A stretch of 53,094 nt of DNA from Bondarzewia mesenterica (lineage: Eukaryota; Basidiomycota; Agaricomycetes; Russulales; Bondarzewiaceae): contig SGPL01000209.1 of the NCBI GenBank assembly GCA_004802705.1, positions 1 to 53,094 of the forward strand, read 5' to 3'. Under the pieces are notes generated by a model. The model was given only the letters and a program-made list of their open reading frames with translations, did not search any database and was not told the DNA's origin. Numbering within the stretch: the first letter of the stretch is position 1; every line of letters starts with the position of its first letter. Below, piece after piece: positions 43,696 to 53,094 of this stretch. The position numbers and the translations under genes were made by a program.

Positions 43696-44903
43696 ATGTC
43701 TAACTCTGAAGANGAACTTANTCTCTCGCTTGATTCAATATTTCCGGTAAGTATCTAAATCCTTCATTGACTCGGACATCCTAGTCATTGAGAACGACAA
43801 CTGGACGTGATTCTTTTCTGATATTCGTTCAACAGGAGCCTCCACGTCCTCCATCTCCTGAACCCACCGTCGAAAAATATACACGAACGGATACAGAAAA
43901 GGGAGGCTGGGAGTCCCTGGAAATCCAGTTGGTAGGATCTCATCCTCTATGGGGACATTACCTGCAAGTCCTGTCGCCTGAAAATTTACGTTCACGTGTT
44001 GCTGATTTTAAAAGGATACAGATGGAATGCATCCCGATCCTTTGCNTCCTACTTGGATAAGCACCCAGATATTTACTGCAATCGGTGTGTGTTGGAATTG
44101 GGAGCAGGCGGGGGTCTCCCTGGCATCGTAGCTGTGAAAAACGGCGCCCGAAAGGTATGTNTGGAATCGGCTTCAGACCTCTCAACTACTTTTGATATTG
44201 TAATTCTTCGAACATACTCTGTAGGTCGTGCTGACGGACTATCCAGANATCGATTTGATTGATAATCTTAGGCATAATGTCCTGCGGAATGCAGACTCAG
44301 CTGAGCAGAAGCGGGTTGATGTCAAGGTGAGAGTTCTTTNTATGGAGGTTATCGACGGAACAAAGTTGAGAACGAACTCATAGGGATATATATGGGGGCA
44401 GACAGTTTCCCCATTACTTGACTCTCTGAAAGCGGTCTCGACAGACGGAAAATTCGACCTAATCATCATGTCGGATCTGATTTTCAATCATTCACAGGTG
44501 GGATTGTTCCGTCAGATCATTCTTATGAANTGTACGACAGACCACTCATCCCCACATTCACTTAAATATATCAGCATGATGCCCTTTTGAAAACTTGTGA
44601 CCTGACGCTATCCTCAAATCCCACTTCCACCGGCGCGCCCATTCCCTCCCTTCTTGTNTTTTACACACATCACCGCCCACATCTCGCAGAGCGTGATCTT
44701 GAGTTTTTCCGAAAGGCGCGTGAGCAAGGTTGGTTCTGTGATGAAATTGTAACAGAATTATTTCCGGTGAGTATCCTTTTCCCTCACTACAACGGCGAAA
44801 GCAGCAGAAGTTGATTTACTTACAATAGCCCATGTTTCCTGATGATCCGGGTGAAGAGGAGGTCAGGTCGACGGTACACGGATGGAAATTGACTCGGACT
44901 TGA
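43696..44903 (+). CDS. EFM7: Protein N-terminal and lysine methyltransferase Efm7 (Nnt1-like)
   Basis: Seven exons (43696-43746, 43836-43963, 44022-44154, 44225-44326, 44384-44497, 44575-44766, 44829-44903), 264 residues. Markers are EPPRPPSPEPTVEKY, SHPLWGHYLWNASRS, SAM-binding motif I LELGAGGGLPGI, VVLTDYPDxDLIDNL, GYIWGQ, DLIIMSDLIFNHSQ, VFYTHHRP, LEFFRKAREQGW and MFPDDPGEEEVRSTVHGW. This is the order in yeast Efm7/Nnt1, which methylates the N-terminus and Lys 3 of translation factor eEF1A. Intron 43964-44021 begins GCAAGT, a consensus GC donor, and is needed to give HYLWNAS. Single Ns fall in several exons without breaking the frame. Confidence 0.92.
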
Positions 44904-45411
44904 AAACGTGCCGTCCGCCAGCAGGGCGTGTTCTATCTTTCCGCTTTTGTGAGGTTGGTGGATAGGAGATTGCTCAGCCCATGATCTGTCAGTGCCGAAA
45001 GAAAAAACTTCGAGCTCCCTCATCTAGACTGGCTGATCAGTGTCATACTAAAGACTCTTTGACTGATCGATCTGCTCATTTCTCACTTCCCGATAGAAAT
45101 CCGTGGCATTAGGGAATATGGCTTGTGGAGGCTTGTGGACGCTCATTTCGAACTGAACTCAATCTTCGCTCGGATAGTGCGCAAATCATGCTTTTCTCGT
45201 TCGGCACTTTTATAAAGCGGCTTTGTCTCACCATTTTCTGATGATAGACGTTGTCCCCAATCCAAGTTTGCACAAAAGTCTATGATGGTGTTGTTTTTCA
45301 TAAAGTAAATCTTTATCCTTTGATGGACCTGCACCTCGGCAACCGGCAGCTGGAGTAGCTATCCTACTTATCTATGGTTTTCTGGTCCACCAATCCCATC
45401 TCGAATCGGCG
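44904..45411. other. Intergenic region
   Basis: About 500 bases between EFM7 and the next plus-strand gene. An ATG at 45374 opens another short frame (54 residues) overlapping the next exon. Nothing else is seen. Confidence 0.45.
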
Positions 45412-46027
45412 ATGCCTACTTATCGGTTCAAAGTATGTCCACATCTTGCCGTTTGGGTCGCCGAATATCGGATTCCAGTTCTGCCGTCCGCGGCATCCAA
45501 CGCGATCCAACGTGCCGTATTCGGCGCTCTTCAAGGGCAACGATTTGTGAGCACATCGGAAGGCAGCTATTTGGATGCAAGGTATGTGGGCACGTCTCGA
45601 CACTCAGTGCAGTGTGTCGATATTTGTGTGTAAGTAGTACCCTATTCATACCGAGAAGGGGGTGTGGGGTGGGAGATTGCACATCCAGCTGATGCGTCCC
45701 AAGTCGCTCACCTGTTTTGCATCCATTGTTCTGCTCTATTTTCACAGTGAGTAAGTACACAGACTTCGTATCTTCACCGTGCCGAATGAACAGCCCACGG
45801 CGTGCTCAGTTCTTAGCGACGGACTGCGACGACAGGCTGGTGGTCCAGGAATCCAGAGTATCATCTTCGTCTCTGAGACTCTGTTGTCCTGTAAACGGTC
45901 TTTGAAGGGCTTCTTTTTCTCTGGTGCAAGGCTCTCTTCGCTGGTCAAGAGGTTGTCTGAAGGCGATGACCTGGGATATACCCATCAGGCAGTTCGTACG
46001 GCGTTACAATATATTCTTGCTTCTTGA
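45412..46027 (+). CDS. Small hypothetical protein, two exons
   Basis: Exons 45412-45581 and 45763-46027 join in phase (AG|A) after a 181-nt intron to give 144 residues. The product starts MPTYRFKVCPHLAVWVAEYRIPV, followed by an Ala/Gln helix and FVSTSEGSYLDAR, then LRIFTVPNEQPTACSVL, IIFVSETLLSC, and an amphipathic C-terminus (SSLVKRLSEG, AVRTALQYILAS). The pattern is that of a compact alpha/beta protein, but I do not recognise a family. The start is uncertain. It lies 240 bases before the cyclophilin gene on the same strand. Confidence 0.45.
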
Positions 46028-46060
46028 TTATCCCGTCAGGAGACTCCTCTTCCCTCATGC

Positions 46061-46070
46061 TATATAAGAG
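46061..46070 (+). promoter_or_regulatory. TATA box upstream of the cyclophilin gene
   Basis: TATATAAGAG lies 194-203 bases before the cyclophilin ATG at 46264. It is the best TATA match in the window; distance suggests a long 5' UTR. Confidence 0.45.
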
Positions 46071-46263
46071 AGAGGGGTGAGCATTGCCACTGAGTGAGCC
46101 ATTCGCGCTCTCGAATACCAAGCTCCCAACAAAGCGTTCCGACTTGCTGCCGCGGCGGCGCCTTAAGGTTGCTCCATAGGCGAGTGTGACGTGATACTGT
46201 GTGACCGGCAGATTTCTCACTTTCGAGTCTGTCTAATTTGTGCTTGATCCTCAACGGTTCACA

Positions 46264-47112
<849 letters not shown>

Positions 47113-47775
47113 TCTGGCACCTTTTATCTCTTTGTTGTCGATTCATCCCACGCTTCTATTTGATCTGGACATATTCTTATAGTTATCCCGTCAAATCCAT
47201 CATGCACTCTCTCTGTAGGCATATCTCACTTACCGTCCAATTTTTTTTGAAAGAATCCTTTACTCAAGGTGTCTTGCGTGATGGTCATCCGGGCAGCGTC
47301 TCCTAAACATTCGCAGTCTCCAAACTTGCTATCGATGCTGTACAAATGGCGAAGCACTGGCCGGTTTCAGGGACCTGAGTGACGTCCAAATCCACACTAT
47401 TCGTCCTGCACCTTCCCCCTGTTCGACCCCACTGTTCTAAGATGGCAATCTGTTCTCTAAGGAGGGAGAGATGCGTTGTCATGCATCATGGTCTCATGCC
47501 ATGGTAGCTCGACCAATCAGGCTTGTACCCATCCCCCCTGTCACCATTCCCTCAGACGATTTATTATATCTAGGTTCTTTCAAGACATGTTGAATTGCGT
47601 ACAGTCATCCATTTGTCAATTGATAGCTCCTCGCAGCTACTTATAGCTCCACCATTCCCCACCCTACCAACGCTCGGCCTCCTCCCACTCATGACTGAAG
47701 TGCTATCTATAAGAAGGACTTGCATTGCGGCCACAGGCTTAGCTTGAGAGATCGCTCATGGCAAAGGATCTGTCC
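47113..47775. other. Intergenic region
   Basis: About 660 bases downstream of the cyclophilin stop, pyrimidine-rich, with no coding pattern. It contains the cyclophilin 3' UTR. Confidence 0.45.
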
Positions 47776-48760
47776 TTATTTAGCCCTCTTATCACAGTCA
47801 TATAGTAAGTACTTATTTTCTTGTTTTGGATTGACGGGACTACTTCTTGGCCGTTCAGCAAAATTGATATGACTCGCCCCGAGGCTCTCGAGTTCAGTTT
47901 CAGTCGGCAACACCATACATTTTAGTTTGTTTTGTTGGAACGTGAGTTTTCTGCTATGTTCGCCGTAGCGTGACTTACGCGTCAATGCCATGCGTGCAAT
48001 TTTAACCCAGGTATCGACACTGGAACCGTCAATCATGGCAGCGTGGTTCACTTGTCCGCGACGTTGTACGCATGTCGCCAGCACGGAAATCGTCATTCCA
48101 TATTGCTGTCAGCGCGTAGAAGATGATATTGGATGTTCTTGTTGAGAGCCGTGACTCCGATGAAACACTTGTTGACGGAGGTTGACGGTCATTCTGACGG
48201 CACGTACTTACATTTTGACGTCACATCTCTCTGACATGTATCGCATCAGCACCGACATTGCGCCTTGTGCTTTAAGATTGCCCCATTGCTCAAAACCGCC
48301 CAACGTCCGAGCCACTTCAACTATCCACGGCATCCCGATTCCTCCGATAAGCGGATCGGTCGGATATTATCGATTCACTGCAGCATCATTGTGAAGCCCT
48401 CGATCGCTTTGGGGTGAGGGTATGATACCTACTGCATACTATCGCATGGATTGTGGTCTTACCGGCCACAGACATTCTCAAGAGAGGGTTCCTACAGACT
48501 TTTGATTCGGCCGCTTGTCCACCGAAACCACGCCCAATTTCGAATTCCAGTAGATGCGTCAACTAAAGTTAGGCAAACCTCTCAACACCCGAAGAGAGGT
48601 TTTTGACTTCAATTGCCAATACTGTCGCCGCTCCCGATATCCTTTGCCTCGTGATCCGTGCCGCTTTCACCTCATACTATACCATCTTTTCACTTGCTTA
48701 ATGGTCATGCGGCCTGAAGGCCTGATGTTGACAAAGGTTTGTGACTGACAGCATCATCAA
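47776..48760 (-). pseudogene. Decayed coding sequence of unknown family
   Basis: Several protein-like blocks follow each other on the minus strand. One (about 48545-48463) reads EIGRGFGGQAAESKVCRNPLL and ends at a GTAAGA donor. One (about 48400-48212) reads LIGGIGMPWIVEVARTLGGF, EQWGNLKAQGAMSVLMRYMSERC, and ends at a GTAAGT donor. One (about 48096-47966) reads VNHAAMIDGSSVDTWVKIARMAL before another GTAAGT donor. The middle block has an in-frame TAA at 48367-48369 and the blocks cannot be joined in one frame. An upstream block near 48755-48700 (TFVNIRPSGRMTIKQ) may also belong. Together this looks like a disabled gene, though run errors elsewhere in the window mean a live gene with sequencing errors is possible. 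Confidence 0.35.
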
Positions 48761-49566
48761 CTAGTGAACTTTTTTTTTTCTGTCGATTGATAGACCATGA
48801 AAATCCGTCGAATACTTCACGTCGAAGGAAGGAGGGCTGACTCGCGAGATGGTAGACGTAGCTGGCAGACCTTGGCACCATGCCGTGAAGCTCTTTGTTG
48901 ACTAGCTCTTGGGATCATATATCTAACTCAACAACCCTGTATGCATGTATCATTCCATAGCGGTGATAGAACGTCTTTTGGTCGTAATGTCTGATTCAGA
49001 CGCCTGACGGTCTGACACCTACTGGAGGGGCAGGTTCTCTGATTTATTTTGATAATTTCTTACTCGACGGGATACATATGTGCCCGGTTGGATTGAAAAG
49101 AATTCGGGCTACACTAGTATCCAGGGCCACGGAGAATGGATATCAATTGCTCCAGCAAATATCAAAACAAATACGAACCGTCGTTCTATCGGATCCGGAG
49201 ATCCTGCCTGAAGTGAGAGAGAGACATGGATAAGTAGTCCATGCACTGACTGCTTAAGAAATGCGGAGCGGCCTTGTATGAACATTGCGCACTTAGACGG
49301 CGACAACCACTTATCATACGGATTAGGCACATATTCAGCGGTCTTGTATCAACGTTCCCATTCCGTCTTCTCCTCATCTGCTATAATCTAGTCCGTCGTG
49401 TTTCCGAACAGCTTCTGACATTCTTCCATACAGTCTTGAATTGTTTTAATATTTGTCGAATCCCGAGCACCCCGCCCACCGTAGCCACCAATTGTGGTTG
49501 CCTTTTGTGACCACGCCTTTCTGTTCCGGAAACTCACCTGGGCCGTCCTGCTCATCGACCCTCTCG
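48761..49566. other. Intergenic region upstream of the Msb1-like gene
   Basis: About 800 bases. A plus-strand open block at about 48817-48902 (EYFTSKEGGLTREMVDVAG..., ending in a stop) looks protein-like but stands alone. A T10 run is at 48769-48779. The right end should hold the Msb1-like promoter. Confidence 0.35.
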
Positions 49567-52500
49567 ATGCCCAGCTTATTTTCTCGTGCTCGCACAACTT
49601 CTACCACCAACAAAGCGAACAAACTCTCCGTTGACGACATCTCGTACGACGAGTTTGGGCGCGTCAGCAGCCGCAACTCGAATCGTGGTGTTGTGTCCCT
49701 AACCGGGAGGAAGGACAACAAGAAGGAAAAGGACTCGCGTTCACGGACGTTCAGCACTCAGAAGGGGAGGGCGAGCGCCATTGTTGAGGAAGAGGAGCCT
49801 CAGATACCAGATGGGAGCTTCCTGACCCTCAGCCTTGAACCACCCAGGCGCGCAGAGGTCGAAGGCAGTACCCCGCGCGAGCGCGAGCAGGACTACGGCT
49901 TCCTCTCCTATCAACGTCATATCGTGCTGGGCCTTGAAGAGGCCGATCGGCTAGTATGCGTTGTGACGGATGAACTAGCATCTAGGGGGCTCACCACCCC
50001 TTTCATCTTCTCTAGTCTCGCGCTCGACGTAGGTGCGGTGGGCGTGCGCCGCCTGGTGCAGGCGTTTCTTCGCACTTGTGTTTCCCTTCCCGCGCCGGAC
50101 GCGGAGCGCAATTGGCTTGAAGAGGCTCGGTTCGCGGGTCCCCATGAGCTTGGGATGTGCTTGAGGTGGGGCTGGCCAGGATAGTGAGGATTGTTGGGGG
50201 GCATCCCGTGCGAGGACTCGTTGGATGGGAGAATTACCTCGAATGGAGTGAAGCTGAAGCTGGTGCGTGCACCACTTGGTCCCCTTTTGAACGCGAATAT
50301 TGACATATCTGCCTAGCTCTCAATTATCCTGCCACCCATTTCGCGACGTTCCTGGTTCCCCTTCAACCGACGCTGCGCTCTATCATTATCAATGTACTCA
50401 CCATCCTGACCCGCTTCACGGCTCATTCAGCATCATCCGGCCACACACCACCAACGCTATCACCCCTATTTGGGCCCTTGATGTTTGGTCTAGGCTCTGC
50501 GGCACTGGCTTTCCACCACACCTACGTTCATTATCTTCGCGCGACCAATGCGATGGAGCATCTTCTTCTGGCGTTCGTGCGGTGGCAGGACGCACCGATC
50601 AGTGACTCGAATAAGAGCATAGGGCAAGGTAGCGCAGCGTCATTGGGGGTGCCCACTCGGCTGAAGGACTGGATTCGCGGATACCCTGCCATGCTTCCGT
50701 CGACACGCAACAAGAAAGACCGTTTGCAGCCCCGGCGCGGAGCACGGACAATTCGTGTGGTGAGCGTGCGACGCAATGTTCGGCTGTACACTCCAGATCT
50801 AGTCAAAACTGCTGCAGGCTGGGGCATACGCAATTCTCAGAGCACTAACAACGGGCTGGCATCTTCGAGAGAATGGGAGCGTATAGCACCTCCGACATTC
50901 AAGCTGTCTCCTCGGTATGCCGATGACTTCAAGAAGCGGATGAATCTGCCTGCAAACATTCACCCGTATACGGGGGCAGGAACATCCAGCGTTTCTGTAT
51001 CGACATCATCGAGTACAGCTTCTTCTACCATGGTTGATGATAAAGACTATCTTGGGCGGGGAAAAGGCAAGGCTGAGACGAATTTGAACGAGGAGAGGTT
51101 TCGGAGCTTAACAGATCTCAAGTGGGGAGAGTTTGAGGCGATGGGTTTCGGTGGACTTGGCGCAGACGAGAAAAAATTGCAGTTCGATCTTACGGAAAGC
51201 GCAAGGACGGTGCGCTCTATATCGATTGTTTTATATCTCTTGTGACTGCTAATGTGTTTTTTTATTATTACAGTCGCGGGCAGCCAAACGCCAAACGCTA
51301 ACATGGTCAGACTTTTCAGCTTCTGGCTTTTCGCGGACGGACGCGCCTCTCAATGCGACCTTGCAGTTCAGCACTCCCGTGGCTACTTCCATTCAGACGT
51401 GGCCAACGCAACAGGCGGAGATGACGCGGAAGTTAAAGAAGACGCAGCAAGCATTACCACCGTTCGGATGGGATACGGAACCCGTCATGGGTTCTGAAGA
51501 AGTTATTGAAGAGGCTTTCATCGATGTGTTTTGCGATCTAGTCTATGGCGGTGGTTGGATGGACATGGAACGAGAAGAGGAGGTGGATCGGGAATGCAAT
51601 TGGGCTCTAGTAAGCTTCTTTTTGGAGATTTCGTGACGTCGACTTGATGAATGTTTGCAGGTCGAGTTCAAGGCGTTGCCCGTGAGCAGAAGTACCGCGA
51701 CACCCGGCGGTAGTGACCCAAGAACGTCCAGCATCCTGTTCCTCTTCGAAGAATTCGTTCCTGCCGAGTATAGGCAGCAGCTATCCGTTGGAGGGCAGGG
51801 GAGACGTCGACTCGCTTCCCTTTTCTCGCCGAACAAGTCCAAACAATGGAAACCCGCCGCGACGCTCAACGGCCGACCATACGTAGTCGGGCATGTCCCA
51901 AAGAGTCCATCCTATCGAGAAGTCGAATTCGAGGGTCTCATTCGAGGAAACGCGAGTCAGACAAAAGTGCTTACGCTGGATGAGAAGGGCGGAGTAAAGG
52001 CATCGGTCACTACTCCCCCGCAGACGCCTCAGATCGACCGCAGTGTCACTCCTCGCATCACCACTCCTCGCATCACCAACATCTCCGGACCATTGTTCCT
52101 CGGCAGCCGGTCAGACACGCCGACCCAAGCTCGTATTCCTTCTCCCTTTCCCCCCATGGGTGGACGACCGCCGCGGTTTCGCCTCCCCCGGAATTTAACG
52201 AGCCCAAATTCCCGCAAGTCGGTCATTCATCCTTCTGAATATGAGAACGTGGATTTTGAAACGCGGTTGGCAAGTTACAGTGACGATGAGCTGAACAGTG
52301 GCTCTCCTACCCCGGGATCGTCGTCCAATCACGAGAGGAGGATGTCGAAGGACGATGCGTGGGTGGACATCCTCGTGGCGAACAGTGGGCGACGGTTGGG
52401 CACGCAAGATGCGGACCTGCGCAAAGCGGGCGCACGGCCGCTCAGAGGTGGGATTTCGGATCCGGAGTTGGCGAGTCAAGAGGTCGCCCAGGCGCTCGCC

Positions 52501-53094
52501 AGCGTGCGTGCGCATCCGCTGTCAGACGACGAGGATGAGGGCGAGGGCGAGGACGATATCGAGCCGATGCGCGTGCCGAATCAGGAGAGCCTGGAAACTG
52601 ATACCCTCGACGAGGCGCATACCGAGGCGAGCCATCATCTGAATGACGACGAGGATACACAGCTTGCCGTGCCGAAGAAGCGGCTTGGGTACTTCGACCT
52701 TCACCCTGAGCGTCGGCCGGCCGTGCCTGCCGCCGACGATGACGACCCCCGGGCGCATCTGGCAAGAGATTCGCAGGACAGCGAGGATTCCACTCCGTAC
52801 AGGGACTCCGTTGGCCCTTCACAGTCGATCGTCGTCTCGGACACGAGCGATTTCGAACCCGTCGACGGCGCCGTGACCCCCCGTGACCGACGTTCACGAT
52901 CTCGGCACGCGCTCAGGCTCCGACGCCGGACACTCGAAGGGGTCCACGACACCGCCCGCGTCCTTGTCGCCGGGCAGCAATGGAAACGGAAACGGCCTTG
53001 CCGCTGACAGGGAGAAGGGCGCGGGAAAGGTGGCGGGCCGCACGGCGGCGCTGATCGAGATGTACCGCGAGCGCGAGCGCCAGGCGGTGCCCGC
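49567..53094 (+). CDS. Msb1-like RhoGAP-domain morphogenesis protein, cut by the window end
   Basis: Exons 49567-50262, 50317-51209, 51274-51609 and 51661 to the window end. The domain order is that of fungal Msb1/Mug8-type proteins (DUF1708, a RhoGAP-related fold): YGFLSYQRHIVLGLEEADRL, LASRGLTTPFIFSS, FAGPHELGMCLRW, RGLVGWENYLEW, FLVPLQPTLRSIII, PPTLSPLFGPLMFGLG, AMEHLLLAFVRW. A long Ser/Pro/Asp-rich part follows, with AGRTAALIEMYRERERQ near the edge. Msb1 works with Cdc42/Rho1 in polarised growth. Two run errors shift the frame: one G missing in 50168-50171 (TGGGGCTGG) and one C too many in 52877-52882. Uncorrected, the last exon would stop falsely at 53007. An in-frame ATG at 49453 is an alternative start. 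Confidence 0.85.

Larger units (their letters stand above)
41110..44658. other. Low-quality stretch with scattered single Ns
   Basis: Several dozen single undetermined bases are spread over 3.5 kb, some in pairs. None is found elsewhere in the window. The GST and EFM7 genes still read in frame through them, so lengths are probably correct and only base identity is lost. Confidence 0.9.

Noticed and set aside
48182..48394. Plus-strand frame opposite the decayed gene
   Set aside because: The minus strand gives better protein composition and has GT donors at block ends.

Overview
This window is nuclear DNA of a filamentous fungus, almost certainly a basidiomycete (Agaricomycotina). Genes lie close together on both strands and are cut by many introns of about 45-80 nt. 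Fungal-only families are present: the 9.5 kDa complex I subunit, an Msb1-type RhoGAP, a DUF262 protein and a kinase-like protein with a helical N-terminus of the type common in mushrooms. No viral, plasmid or bacterial block was seen. One tRNA gene (Glu, with an 8-nt intron) lies at the left edge.

Layout. 0.7-5.3 kb: WDR48/UAF1-type WD40 regulator of deubiquitinases (minus). 6.1-8.8 kb: a large unknown protein with a repeated Cys motif (minus). 10.4-12.1 kb: a two-domain ABM-fold protein broken by frameshifts, then the complex I subunit. 13.2-16.3 kb: a four-helix plus degenerate kinase protein. 16.9-21.7 kb: an F-box-like protein and a DUF262 protein (both minus). 21.9-24.3 kb: spindle checkpoint protein Mad1. 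24.9-34.7 kb: a housekeeping block with exosome Rrp45, a pfkB sugar kinase, Trm112, 2-Cys peroxiredoxin, an FCP1/NIF-type phosphatase and PCNA. 35.3-37.8 kb: an unknown protein with a zinc-binding Cys cluster. 38.9-41.1 kb: an unknown secreted protein. 41.9-47.1 kb: a glutathione S-transferase, the methyltransferase Efm7, a small unknown protein and a cyclophilin. 47.8-48.8 kb: decayed coding sequence. 49.6 kb to the window end: the N-terminal part of an Msb1-like RhoGAP.

There is no operon logic. Several neighbours are divergent pairs that could share a promoter: DUF262/MAD1, RRP45/pfkB, TRM112/peroxiredoxin and FCP1-like/PCNA. The last of these carries a CRE palindrome and an ACGCGT box, as expected for a replication gene.

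The two most striking biological signals are a PCNA with about 109 charged residues inserted into one surface loop, and a kinase-like protein whose helical N-terminus resembles cell-death executor domains and whose kinase part lacks the catalytic motifs. Three introns seem to use GC-AG ends, and one exon is only 7 nt long.

Sequence quality needs caution. Scattered Ns fill 41.1-44.7 kb, and at least seven genes or gene regions need a one-base correction in or next to a base run to stay open. Most of these look like sequencing errors rather than decay.
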